This document shows, piece by piece, positions 34,247 through 42,403 of a stretch of DNA of 64,000 nucleotides. Source of the stretch: CAISIP01 sp965278985 (lineage in GTDB: Bacteria > Pseudomonadota > Gammaproteobacteria > Burkholderiales > Burkholderiaceae_C). The notes beneath the pieces are model-generated. The model made no database searches. It saw only the letters and a list, made by a program, of their open reading frames with translations, and was not told where the DNA came from. Position numbers and translations under genes: made by a program. The stretch lies in NCBI GenBank assembly GCA_965278985.1, contig OZ257131.1, positions 124,001 through 188,000 of the forward strand, written 5' to 3'. Within the stretch, counting starts at the first letter, position 1; every line of letters begins with the position of its first letter.

Positions 34247-34654
34247 TCAGTTCTGGGGTTCGGTCACGAACCCGATCTTCTTGACGCCTGCCCGTTGCGC
34301 TGCGGCCATGGCCTGCGCGACCCGCTCGTAGCGCACGGCCTTGTCGCCGCGGATGTGCAGGTCGGGCTGCGGCTCCTGGGCCGCGGCGCTCTTGAGGAAC
34401 TCGGGCAGTTGCGCATCCTCGATGCGCGCCTCGTTCCAGAAATAGGTGCCTTCCGCGTTCACCGACAGGCGCACCGTCTCGGGTTTCTCCTGGGGCTGGT
34501 TGGTCGCGCGCGGCAGGTCGATGTTGACCGCGTGTTTCATCACGGGCACGGTGATGATGAAGATGATCAAGAGGACCAGCATCACGTCCACCAGGGGCGT
34601 CATGTTGATCTCGTTCATCACCTCGTCGGGTTCGTCCTGGGTACCGAAGGCCAT
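34247..34654 (-). CDS. exbD: Biopolymer transport protein ExbD
   Basis: 135 residues. It has one membrane helix (MTPLVDVMLVLLIIFIITVP) with the proton-path aspartate in LVDVMLV, and a periplasmic domain ending AMAAAQRAGVKKIGFVTEP. With ExbB it forms the inner-membrane proton motor that energises TonB. AGGAG lies just ahead of the ATG. It follows exbB by 40 bases. Confidence 0.95.
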   Translation of the reverse strand: MAFGTQDEPDEVMNEINMTPLVDVMLVLLIIFIITVPVMKHAVNIDLPRATNQPQEKPETVRLSVNAEGTYFWNEARIEDAQLPEFLKSAAAQEPQPDLHIRGDKAVRYERVAQAMAAAQRAGVKKIGFVTEPQN

Positions 34655-34694
34655 CTCGCGCTCCTGTTGTCTGTAGCTCGAAAGCGCCTGGCGC

Positions 34695-35408
34695 TCAGGC
34701 TTTCTTCATGGACACGACGTTGCCCTGCGGTTCAGAGCTCACGCGGGCGCCGGTCACGAAGTACGCGTGGAGGTCATGGCCGAAGCGGTTCAACGCCGTG
34801 AGGATGGACTTGTTCCCACGCACCAGCGCGTTGTAGCCCAACACCGCTGGAATCGCCACGGCCAGGCCCAGCGCGGTCATGATCAGCGCCTCGCCGATGG
34901 GGCCCGCCACCTTGTCGATGGTTGCCTGCCCGGCGGCCCCGATGCCCATCAGCGCGTGGTAGATGCCCCAGACGGTGCCGAACAGGCCCACGAAAGGCGA
35001 GGTCGAGCCCACCGAGGCAAGGATCGCGAGCCCGGACTGCATGCGGGCCGTGGTGGCATCGATGGAATTGCGCAGGCAGCGCGTGACCCAGTCGCTGATG
35101 TCGAGCTTGTCGTGCAGCTGGGCCTTGGTATTGCGGTGATGGGCGACGGCTTCACGGCCTTCCTCCGCCAGCATGCGGAAGGGGTTGGCAGGGTCAGCAC
35201 CCAGCCGGTGGATGCCTTCGGCAAGGTCAGCGCTGTGCCAGAAGGATTCGGTACGGGAAGCCAGGCGCCTGAAGCGGACCACATCCAGCGCTTTCACCAG
35301 GATCACGATCCACGATGACAGCGACATCCCGATGAGCAGCACCATCACGCTGCGGGTCACCCAGTCACCGAGGGCCCAGACCGAGAGAAGGCCGGTTTGC
35401 GAATCCAT
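34695..35408 (-). CDS. exbB: Biopolymer transport protein ExbB (MotA/TolQ/ExbB family)
   Basis: 237 residues with three membrane helices and the family block SPFVGLFGTVWGIYHALMGIG, followed by GEALIMTALGLAVAIPAVLGYN. It forms the pentameric core around ExbD in the TonB motor. The ATG at 35408 has AGGAG seven bases upstream. It lies 122 bases downstream of bfd, in which a GC-rich hairpin (35498-35515) is found. Confidence 0.95.
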   Translation of the reverse strand: MDSQTGLLSVWALGDWVTRSVMVLLIGMSLSSWIVILVKALDVVRFRRLASRTESFWHSADLAEGIHRLGADPANPFRMLAEEGREAVAHHRNTKAQLHDKLDISDWVTRCLRNSIDATTARMQSGLAILASVGSTSPFVGLFGTVWGIYHALMGIGAAGQATIDKVAGPIGEALIMTALGLAVAIPAVLGYNALVRGNKSILTALNRFGHDLHAYFVTGARVSSEPQGNVVSMKKA

Positions 35409-35530
35409 GAAAACTCCTGTTGATACGTCCGAAGATCTGAGGGGCGGCGCCGCCGAGGGTGGAGGTCGCCGCCGCGGGTGCGGGATGCGAAGGTCGCGCT
35501 ACGCCAGGGCGTAGCCGGGGGAGGGCCGCT

Positions 35531-35779
35531 TCAGGCGGTGGCCCCGAGCATCGAAGGCTGCCATTGGATGCGGCTGCCACGGTGCTCATGCTGGCTCGCG
35601 CACACCTGCTGTTCGGCCACGGTGCAGCCACGCTCCACCACCTGCCGCGCGGCGGACTCGCACTGGCCGCATTGGCTCGACACGCCAGTGTCGAACTGGA
35701 TGTCGTCGAAGCTCTTGCCGCAGCGTGCGTGCTGTACAAGTTCACGATCGGAAACCCGGCGACAGATGCAGATGATCAT
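35531..35779 (-). CDS. bfd: Bacterioferritin-associated ferredoxin Bfd
   Basis: 82-residue [2Fe-2S] protein. Ligand pattern Cys4-x-Cys6 and Cys37-xx-Cys40 (ICICRRVS and SQCGQC) is that of Bfd, which reduces and releases iron from bacterioferritin. The last 25 residues are longer than in E. coli Bfd (64). No bacterioferritin gene is adjacent. It opens the bfd-exbB-exbD-hemP series, with a Fur-box-like sequence 69 bases ahead of its ATG, so it should be induced by iron lack. Confidence 0.9.
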   Translation of the reverse strand: MIICICRRVSDRELVQHARCGKSFDDIQFDTGVSSQCGQCESAARQVVERGCTVAEQQVCASQHEHRGSRIQWQPSMLGATA

Positions 35780-35847
35780 GGTGCGATGGGAGGACTCGGT
35801 GGCTGGCTCGCTGGGGCACCGCGGGCAGCGGTGCCATGGAGTGCAGT

Positions 35848-35866
35848 ATAAATGCGAATCACTCTC
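35848..35866. promoter_or_regulatory. Fur box upstream of bfd
   Basis: Plus-strand ATAAATGCGAATCACTCTC, which matches about two thirds of GATAATGATAATCATTATC and is close to the AATGCGAATnnTTCTC style I recall for Fur sites in Burkholderiales. It lies 69-87 bases before the bfd ATG. Confidence 0.65.
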
Positions 35867-35933
35867 AATTTTGCAAAGGCAATGAAGATTCCAGGGTTTT
35901 GGTGCCCGCAGGGCGCTTGCGGGCTTCAGCGTA

Positions 35934-36944
35934 TTACAGCAGGCCCGCCTGCGCCATGAGGTTGGCGGTCTTGGGCGTGTTCAGGCGCGAGGTCTCGACA
36001 CGTGGCGCTTGCAGCGTGTCGAGTGCGGGCAGGTTGGCGTTGGATGCGGCGCCCACGCCAACGGCGTATTCATAGGAGTCGCCGCTGCGCAGGATCTCCT
36101 GCCCGCCCTTGCCGGTGAGCCACTTCACGAAGGCCTGGGCCTGCGGCTTGCGCTTGCTGGAGGCCATCACGCCCGCGCCCGAGACGCTCACGAAAGCGCC
36201 CGGATCCTGGTTCTTGAAGTAGTGCAGCGCCACGTTCTTGCTGTTCTCGCCGCCCCGGGCCGCGTCGCCGAAGTAGTAATAGTGGTAGATCACGGCACCG
36301 TCGATCTCGCCTTCGTTCACCGCCTTCATGGCGGCAGAGTTGCCACGGAAGGGCACCACGTTCTTCTTCATGGCCTCCAGCCAGCGGCCGGTATTCGCTT
36401 CGCCCTTGAGCTGCAGCATCGCGCTCACGATGGCCTGGAAGTCCGCGCCGGCGGGCGCCGCACCCCAGCGGCCCTTCCAGGCGGGATCGGCCAGATCCAT
36501 CATCGACTTGGGCAAGGTCGCGGGCGTCAGCTTCGACTTGTTGTAGGCGAAGACGGTGCTGCGGGCGGCGATGCCCGTCCAGTTGCCATACAGGGGGCGG
36601 AATTCGCGCGGCACCTGGTTTAGCGTGTCCTCGGGCAGCTTCTCGAAGAGGTTGGCGCTGCTCACCACCGACATGGCGGGCGAGTTCTCCGTGAGAAACA
36701 CGTCGGCAGGTGACGCCGTGCCCTCGGCCACCAACTGGTTCGCCAGCTCGGCGTCCGAGCCGTTGCGGATCGTGACCTTGATGCCGGTTTCCTGGGTGAA
36801 GGCCTCGGCCCAGGCCTTGGCGAGCGACGTGTGCTGGGCGTTGTAGATCAGGATGCCACCGTCCTGGGCCAGGGCGGGCAGGGTGGCGAGGCTGGCGGCG
36901 GAGAGCGCCAGGGTACGGAGCAGGAGGGTACGGCGGAGGGTCAT
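35934..36944 (-). CDS. Iron(III)-type ABC transporter substrate-binding protein
   Basis: 336-residue periplasmic binding protein of the FbpA/FutA class. The signal peptide ends near LATLPALAQ. The metal-site tyrosine cluster is seen in IYHYYYFGD; the fold segments include ILIYNAQHTSLAKAW and VFLTENSPAMSVV. No permease or ATPase gene is next to it, so it is an orphan or works with a distant transporter. It is divergent from the TonB-dependent receptor, and a Fur-like site lies about 50 bases ahead of its start. Confidence 0.9.
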   Translation of the reverse strand: MTLRRTLLLRTLALSAASLATLPALAQDGGILIYNAQHTSLAKAWAEAFTQETGIKVTIRNGSDAELANQLVAEGTASPADVFLTENSPAMSVVSSANLFEKLPEDTLNQVPREFRPLYGNWTGIAARSTVFAYNKSKLTPATLPKSMMDLADPAWKGRWGAAPAGADFQAIVSAMLQLKGEANTGRWLEAMKKNVVPFRGNSAAMKAVNEGEIDGAVIYHYYYFGDAARGGENSKNVALHYFKNQDPGAFVSVSGAGVMASSKRKPQAQAFVKWLTGKGGQEILRSGDSYEYAVGVGAASNANLPALDTLQAPRVETSRLNTPKTANLMAQAGLL

Positions 36945-36994
36945 GGAGGCAGGTCCTTGAGGGGTCGCTCGTGCTTCGCGTGCACGAACGGGAA

Positions 36995-37013
36995 TTACTT
37001 GCATTCGCATTGT
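36995..37013. promoter_or_regulatory. Fur box upstream of the iron-binding protein gene
   Basis: On the minus strand the bases read ACAATGCGAATGCAAGTAA; the left half AATGCGAAT equals that of the bfd site, the right half is weak. It is 51-69 bases from the binding-protein ATG. Confidence 0.5.
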
Positions 37014-37098
37014 ATGGAAAGCGCAGGGCTTCGTTTTGTCGGGTAGCGCAGTTGCGAATTGTTGCCAAGACCCCACAATAAGATACGAAACTTAATAG

Positions 37099-37117
37099 GA
37101 ACCGTTATCATTCATAT
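37099..37117. promoter_or_regulatory. Fur box upstream of the TonB-dependent receptor
   Basis: GAACCGTTATCATTCATAT resembles the Fur consensus mainly in the ATCATT core. It lies 50-68 bases before the receptor ATG, the same spacing as the other three candidate sites. Confidence 0.5.
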
Positions 37118-37166
37118 TCCACACATGTCGTGCGGTCCTATTTCTCCCTCGAATCAAGGAAAACGG

Positions 37167-39533
37167 ATGAATCAACGAGTCAAATCTGTGCGCAAGCCCC
37201 GGAGCCTGCGCGAGGTTGGCAAGGCGGCAGCACCTTCGCTGGCGCTCAATGGCCTGGCGCTGTCCATCTCGACAGCCATGCTGATGCCCGCGGGCGTGCT
37301 CGCGCAGACCGCCGCGACGGCGTCCACCACGCTGCCGACCGTCCGCGTGGAAGGAGTCGCCATCGATCCGAACCCGAATGCCGAAGTCGGCGTGCCCTAC
37401 AAGGCCAAGACCTCCGGCGACGAGCGCCACACCCGTCCGCTGGCGGAAACCCCCCAGACGATCCAGGTGCTGACCAAAAAGGCCATCGACGAATCCGGCT
37501 ACACGGACCTCAAGCAGATCCTGAGCTCGCAGCCCGGCATCACGCTGGGCACGGGGGAAAACGGCAACGCCTTCGGGGACCGCTACATCATCCGCGGCCA
37601 GGAAGCCCGCAGCGACACCTTCGTCGATGGCCTGCGCGACCCCGGCATGACCACCCGCGAGAGCTTCGCCATCGAGCAGCTCGAGATCTCCAAGGGCGCC
37701 AACTCCAGCTTTGCGGGCCGTGGCACGGCTGGCGGCGCGATCAACGCCATCACCAAGCAGGCCACGCTGGACTATGACTTCGCCAAGGGCACCGCCGCCC
37801 TGGGCACGGACGACCACCGCCGCCTGACGCTGGACATGAACAAGGTGATCAGTGACACCGTCGCCTTCCGCCTGAACGCGCTGTACGGCAGCGAGGGCGT
37901 GCCGGACCGCAAGCCCTCGGAACGTGACCGCCGCGGCCTGGCCCTGTCCGGGCTGTTCAAGCCCTCGCAGGACCTGGACGTGGTGCTGGACTACTACGGC
38001 ATGCGGGCCAAGGACGACTACCCGGACCTGGGTTCGTTCCTTCGCGCCACCGGCCCGTCCGCCCGGCCTGAGAAGAACGTGCCCCTCGTCGCCCAGAAGC
38101 AGGATTTCCAGAACAGCGACGTGGACACCCTCACGGCGCGCATCACCTACCGCCTGAGCCCCGACGCGCGCATCGTCAGCCGCACGCGCTACGGCCAATC
38201 GGACAACACGTATGCGCTGACGGCCGCACGCGCGGGTGTCACCGGCCCCAACAACCCGGGCGGTGCCTACAACACCGTCACCTCCAGCACCCACAACGGC
38301 TGGCAGGAGGTCGAATACCTGGCCCACCAGACCAACTTCCTGTGGAACAGCAACCTGGGCGGCCTGAAGCACGAGTTCGTGGCAGGTGTCGAGTACACCG
38401 ACAACAAGGTGCGCAACGGCCAGTACGCGCTGGCCAACACCGCGGCCTTCAACTGCATCACCGGCAACGGCACGGTGCGCAATGCCTATTGCTTCACGGA
38501 CGCCAGCGGCAACCCGGTGGCCAATGCCGGCACGCTGCTGGGCCGCACGGTCAACAAGCTGGGTTGGGACCAGGATTGGCGCGTGCGCACCATCGCGGCC
38601 TCCATCATGGACACGGTGGACCTGAACGACAAATGGACGGCGTTCGGTGGTCTGCGCGCGGACCACTACAAGTTCAACTACAGCCAGGCCAACCCCGCCA
38701 CGGGGGCGCTGACCTACAACAACCTCAACACCAGCGACACCAACATCAACGGCTTCGCGGGGCTGACCTACAAGCTCAACCCCTACGGCATGGTGTATGC
38801 CAGCCTGTCCTCCGCCAGCGACATCAACGGCGGCGAGTCCGACGTCGGCGCCAACTCCACGTACGGCGGCGTGATCATCGTGCCCGGCACGCTGGACATC
38901 GGCTCCAAGCCCGAGCGCTCGACCACCGTGGAACTCGGTACCAAGTGGAACCTGATGGACGACAAGCTGCTGGCGACGGCCGCGCTCTTCCAGACGACCA
39001 AGACCGACGTGATGGAGGGCACGGGCTCCTACGCCTCGACCGGCTCGCTGAACACCGGCAAGAACCGCGTGCGCGGCGTCGAGTTCAGCCTGGTGGGCGC
39101 CGTGACCGACAAGCTGACGGTGCAGGCCGGCGCGGCCTTCATGGATGCCAAGATCCTGAAGTCCTTCAACCCCGCCATCGTGGGCTACACGCTGAGCAAC
39201 TTCGCCGACAAGTCGGTCTCGCTGCAGGGCAAGTACCAGTTCACGGATGCCTTCGCCGTGGGGGTGGCCGCGAAGTACGAAAGCACGCGTTACGGCGGCC
39301 AGCCGGATACCGCACCTGCGTTGGTCGGCACCCAGTACGCCCGTCCGGTACCGTCCTATACCAAGTACGACCTGTTCGCTACCTACCGCATCAACCAGGC
39401 CACCGAAGTGCGCCTGAATGTGCTCAACGCGACGAACAAGGATTACTACCTGGCGGCCTACCAGGGGGGCTTCTTCATGTACAAGGGAGATGCCCGTTCC
39501 TACCGCGTGACGCTGAGCTACGATTTCCTGTAA
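37167..39533 (+). CDS. TonB-dependent siderophore receptor
   Basis: 788-residue outer-membrane beta-barrel. A long signal peptide ends near AGVLAQTA; the plug domain follows (ETPQTIQVLTKKAIDES, RYIIRGQEARSDTFVDGLRD), and the C-terminus ends in an aromatic residue pattern (YRVTLSYDFL). The sequence style is that of catecholate receptors such as Fiu and CirA. The ATG at 37167 follows CAAGGAAAACGG, a usable ribosome binding site. A strong terminator follows, then piuC. The cognate siderophore is unknown. Confidence 0.93.
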   Translation: MNQRVKSVRKPRSLREVGKAAAPSLALNGLALSISTAMLMPAGVLAQTAATASTTLPTVRVEGVAIDPNPNAEVGVPYKAKTSGDERHTRPLAETPQTIQVLTKKAIDESGYTDLKQILSSQPGITLGTGENGNAFGDRYIIRGQEARSDTFVDGLRDPGMTTRESFAIEQLEISKGANSSFAGRGTAGGAINAITKQATLDYDFAKGTAALGTDDHRRLTLDMNKVISDTVAFRLNALYGSEGVPDRKPSERDRRGLALSGLFKPSQDLDVVLDYYGMRAKDDYPDLGSFLRATGPSARPEKNVPLVAQKQDFQNSDVDTLTARITYRLSPDARIVSRTRYGQSDNTYALTAARAGVTGPNNPGGAYNTVTSSTHNGWQEVEYLAHQTNFLWNSNLGGLKHEFVAGVEYTDNKVRNGQYALANTAAFNCITGNGTVRNAYCFTDASGNPVANAGTLLGRTVNKLGWDQDWRVRTIAASIMDTVDLNDKWTAFGGLRADHYKFNYSQANPATGALTYNNLNTSDTNINGFAGLTYKLNPYGMVYASLSSASDINGGESDVGANSTYGGVIIVPGTLDIGSKPERSTTVELGTKWNLMDDKLLATAALFQTTKTDVMEGTGSYASTGSLNTGKNRVRGVEFSLVGAVTDKLTVQAGAAFMDAKILKSFNPAIVGYTLSNFADKSVSLQGKYQFTDAFAVGVAAKYESTRYGGQPDTAPALVGTQYARPVPSYTKYDLFATYRINQATEVRLNVLNATNKDYYLAAYQGGFFMYKGDARSYRVTLSYDFL

Positions 39534-39569
39534 TCGAACTCCGCGTTTTCTTCAAGTTTTCTCCATTGC

Positions 39570-39599
39570 AATGCCGGGCGTGTCCCGGCATTTTTTTTT
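39570..39599 (+). terminator. Rho-independent terminator between receptor and piuC
   Basis: 7-8 bp stem ATGCCGGG/CCCGGCAT with loop CGTGT, followed by nine T. It ends only 17 bases before the piuC ATG. Confidence 0.85.
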
Positions 39600-39616
39600 G
39601 TTGGCAACGCATCCCT

Positions 39617-40300
39617 ATGCTGATCACCATCGACAACGTGCTGGACAAGGCCACCGTCCGCCATTTTTGCGCCCACCTGGAGAAGGCCGATTGGCAGGAC
39701 GGCGCGACGACGGCGGGCACGCTGGCGACGTCGGCCAAGCGCAACCAGCAACTGGAGGACGGCAAGGAGCCGGCCCTGAGCCTGGGGCAGCACATCCTGC
39801 GCACGCTGGGCAACCACCCGCGCTTCATCGCCGCGGCGCTGCCCCACCGCATCTATCCGCCCAAGTTCAACCGGTACGCGGGCGGTGGCACCTACGGCGC
39901 CCATGTGGACAGCGCCGTCATGCCGGTGCCGGGCACGCATGTCACGGTGCGCAGCGACATCTCCGCCACGTTGTTCCTGTCCGAGCCGGAGGCCTACGAC
40001 GGCGGCGAGCTGGAGATCGAGGACCAGTTCGGCCTGCAGGCCGTGAAGCTGGCGGCAGGTGACATGGTGCTGTACCCGTCTTCGAGCCTGCACCGCGTCA
40101 CGCCCGTCACGCGTGGCGCGCGCCTCGCCTCGTTCTTCTGGGTGCAGAGCCTCGTTGCGGACGCTGGCGCACGCAGCCTGCTCTTCGACCTGGACCAGGC
40201 CATCCAGGGCCTCACGCCTTCCGTGCAGCCGGACAACCGCGACTTGCTGGCGCTCACCGGCGTGTACCACAACCTGTTGCGGCGCTGGGCCGTCACCTGA
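39617..40300 (+). CDS. piuC: PKHD-type Fe(II)/2-oxoglutarate hydroxylase PiuC (YbiX)
   Basis: 227-residue 2-oxoglutarate- and iron-dependent dioxygenase. The iron ligands are seen in YGAHVDSAV (HxD) and SSLHRVTPV, with the 2-oxoglutarate arginine in TRGARLASFFW. PiuC genes often sit next to Fiu-like catecholate receptors, as here, but their substrate is not settled. No Shine-Dalgarno is visible before the ATG, and a strong terminator is 17 bases upstream, so expression may depend on partial read-through. Confidence 0.92.
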   Translation: MLITIDNVLDKATVRHFCAHLEKADWQDGATTAGTLATSAKRNQQLEDGKEPALSLGQHILRTLGNHPRFIAAALPHRIYPPKFNRYAGGGTYGAHVDSAVMPVPGTHVTVRSDISATLFLSEPEAYDGGELEIEDQFGLQAVKLAAGDMVLYPSSSLHRVTPVTRGARLASFFWVQSLVADAGARSLLFDLDQAIQGLTPSVQPDNRDLLALTGVYHNLLRRWAVT

Positions 40301-40330
40301 AAGCCATGGAATGGCGCCTGGACGCTCAAA

Positions 40331-40350
40331 GATGAGAGTGAGTTGTATTT
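40331..40350. promoter_or_regulatory. Fur box upstream of tonB
   Basis: GATGAGAGTGAGTTGTATTT, similar to the GATGAGAGTGATTCNCATT type of Fur site. It lies 50-69 bases before the tonB ATG at 40400, matching the spacing at the other iron genes. Confidence 0.45.
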
Positions 40351-40399
40351 AGAATCGGACTATCGTTTCAAAGTCCAGACCGTGTCCGCCACCTTGTCC

Positions 40400-41113
40400 A
40401 TGCCCTCTCCCGGTTTCCGCCTGCCGCGCATCAGCCGCACCCTCGGCATCGTGCTCTGCGTCCTCGGCCTGCACATCCTCGCCATCTGGGCGTTGCAGGC
40501 CGGACTGCTGCACCGGGCCTTCAACCTCGTCGAGCCCGAAGTGATCACGGTCGAACTGCTGGAGGCACCACGCCCGGTCCAGGCGCCGCCTCCGCCCGCC
40601 CCGCCTCCGCCGCAGGTGCAGAAGCCGGTGGCCAAGCCGCAGCCACCCAAGCCCGCCCCGGCGCCCGTGCTGGCGCCGGTGATCACCAAGGACCCGCCAC
40701 CGCCTACCGCGCCGGTCGCAGTGGAAGCGCCGCCGCAGCCTGCGGCGCCGATCAACGCGCCGGTGCAGGCGTCCGCGCCACCGTCACCGCCCGCGCCGTC
40801 ACCGCCGGCGCCGCCCAGCCCCCGCGTCGAGATGCCGTTGAGCGACGCTGCGTACCTGCGCAATCCGCCGCCCTCGTACCCCGCCGTGAGCCAGCGCTTG
40901 CGCGAAGAAGGCACGGCCACCGTGCGCGTGCTGGTGTCCGTGGACGGACTTCCGCTCAAGATCGAACTGCAGAAATCCACCGGTTTCCCGCGTCTGGACG
41001 AATCCGCCCTGAAGACCATCCAGCAATGGAAGTTTGTACCCGGCAAACGCGGGGGCACCGCCGAGCAGATGTGGGTCGAGGTGCCCGTGCTCTTCGCGTT
41101 GGTCAAGAAGTAG
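40400..41113 (+). CDS. tonB: Energy transducer TonB
   Basis: 237 residues: one N-terminal membrane helix (TLGIVLCVLGLHILAIWAL) with the conserved SxxxH-type histidine, a long Pro/Ala-rich periplasmic spacer with lysine near its start, and the TonB C-terminal domain (NPPPSYPAVSQRLREEGTATVRV to TIQQWKFVPGKR). It carries energy from ExbB/ExbD to outer-membrane receptors. The ATG at 40400 is preferred because a TTG start at 40343 would fall in the Fur-like site. It follows piuC by 99 bases. Confidence 0.93.
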   Translation: MPSPGFRLPRISRTLGIVLCVLGLHILAIWALQAGLLHRAFNLVEPEVITVELLEAPRPVQAPPPPAPPPPQVQKPVAKPQPPKPAPAPVLAPVITKDPPPPTAPVAVEAPPQPAAPINAPVQASAPPSPPAPSPPAPPSPRVEMPLSDAAYLRNPPPSYPAVSQRLREEGTATVRVLVSVDGLPLKIELQKSTGFPRLDESALKTIQQWKFVPGKRGGTAEQMWVEVPVLFALVKK

Positions 41114-41169
41114 ACCGAGTCCCGCCCGGCCCCGCAGGTCGCCCCTGGGCGCGGTGGAGGGCTGGCGGG

Positions 41170-42228
41170 TCAGCCCACCAGCACCGGCGCGCCCGTGCCG
41201 CGCGGCGCGATCACGCCGATCTCGTAGACCGTCTCCCCCTGCGCGCGCAGCGTCGCCGCCGTGGCGGCGGCATGGCCCGCATCCAACACCACCACCATGC
41301 CGATGCCGTTGTTGAAGGTGCGGTTCATCTCGTGGTCGTCGATGCCGGCCGTGCGCTGCAGCCAGGCGAAGAGCTCGGTCTGCGGCCAGCTGCCCTTCTT
41401 CAGGTGCGCCGCCAGGCCCTCGGGCAGCACGCGCGGGATGTTCTCCAGCAGGCCGCCACCCGTGATGTGGGCCAGCGCCTTGATTGGATGCTGCTCCAGC
41501 GCGGCCAGCAAGGGCTTCACATAGAGGCGCGTGGGCGCCATCAGCGCGGCGCGGAAGGGCTGGCCGTCCAGCGTCTCGGGCAGGGCTTCGGCGGCACCGG
41601 GGCTGCTGGCCCGCGCGATGCACTTGCGCACCAGCGAGAAGCCGTTGGAATGCACGCCGCTGCTGGCCAGGCCCAGCACCACGTCGCCGGCGGCGACATC
41701 CTTGCCGCTGAGGATCTTCGATTTTTCCACGGCACCCACCGCGAAGCCGGCCAGGTCGTATTCGCCCGTGGGATACATGCCCGGCATCTCGGCGGTCTCG
41801 CCACCGATCAGCGCGCAGCCCGACAGCTCGCAGCCGCGCGCGATGCCGCCCACCACGGCGGCGGCGGTGTCCACGTCCAGCTTGCCGCAGGCGAAGTAGT
41901 CCAGGAAGAACAGGGGCTCGGCGCCCTGCACGAGCACGTCGTTGACGCTCATGGCCACCAGGTCGATGCCCACCGTGTCGTGCATGTTCCATTCGAAGGC
42001 CAGCTTGAGCTTGGTGCCCACGCCGTCCGTGCCGCTGACCAGCACGGGTTCCTTGTAGCGCTTGGGCACCTCGAACAACGCGCCGAAGCCGCCGATGCCG
42101 GCCAGCACCCCCTCGCGCATGGTCTTCTTCGCCAGCGGCTTGATGCGTTCCACCAAGGCGTCGCCCGCGTCGATGTCGACACCGGCATCCTTGTAGGACA
42201 GGGGGGAGGGGGTGGAGGCAGAGGTCAT
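41170..42228 (-). CDS. purM: Phosphoribosylformylglycinamidine cyclo-ligase
   Basis: Fifth step of purine synthesis: ATP-dependent closure of FGAM to AIR. 352 residues. The start YKDAGVDIDAGDALVERIK, the nucleotide region VSGTDGVGTKLKLA and the GGETAEMPGMY motif are typical. The ATG at 42228 is chosen on the family N-terminus; the frame runs further only by chance. It is divergent from hda across 171 bases, an order common in Burkholderiales. Confidence 0.97.
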   Translation of the reverse strand: MTSASTPSPLSYKDAGVDIDAGDALVERIKPLAKKTMREGVLAGIGGFGALFEVPKRYKEPVLVSGTDGVGTKLKLAFEWNMHDTVGIDLVAMSVNDVLVQGAEPLFFLDYFACGKLDVDTAAAVVGGIARGCELSGCALIGGETAEMPGMYPTGEYDLAGFAVGAVEKSKILSGKDVAAGDVVLGLASSGVHSNGFSLVRKCIARASSPGAAEALPETLDGQPFRAALMAPTRLYVKPLLAALEQHPIKALAHITGGGLLENIPRVLPEGLAAHLKKGSWPQTELFAWLQRTAGIDDHEMNRTFNNGIGMVVVLDAGHAAATAATLRAQGETVYEIGVIAPRGTGAPVLVG

Positions 42229-42325
42229 GGATGGGTGCTGGAAGGGCCGGTGCCGCGCGGGCGGCCGGCAGGCGGGGCGGACCCCGATAGAATTTGGGGC
42301 CGATTTTAGTGTCGCCGCCGCACCC

Positions 42326-42403
42326 ATGACCTTTGCCATCCACCCCCTTCCGCCCACGCGTGCGGCAGAGGTGCGGGTCGCGGCCGAGGCGGCGACGCGA
42401 TGA
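42326..42403 (+). CDS. Possible 25-residue upstream frame coupled to hda
   Basis: A short frame (MTFAIHPLPPTRAAEV and on) whose TGA overlaps the hda ATG (ATGA). A TAGAAT -10-like sequence at 42288-42293 would put it near the 5' end of the hda message. It may be a leader peptide coupling translation to hda or a chance frame; no ribosome binding site is evident before it. Confidence 0.25.
   Translation: MTFAIHPLPPTRAAEVRVAAEAATR

Noticed and set aside
35904..35924. Inverted repeat GCCCGCA/TGCGGGC after the iron-binding protein gene as a terminator
   Set aside because: On the minus strand it is followed by ACCAAAAC, not a T-run, so it is not a convincing terminator for that gene.
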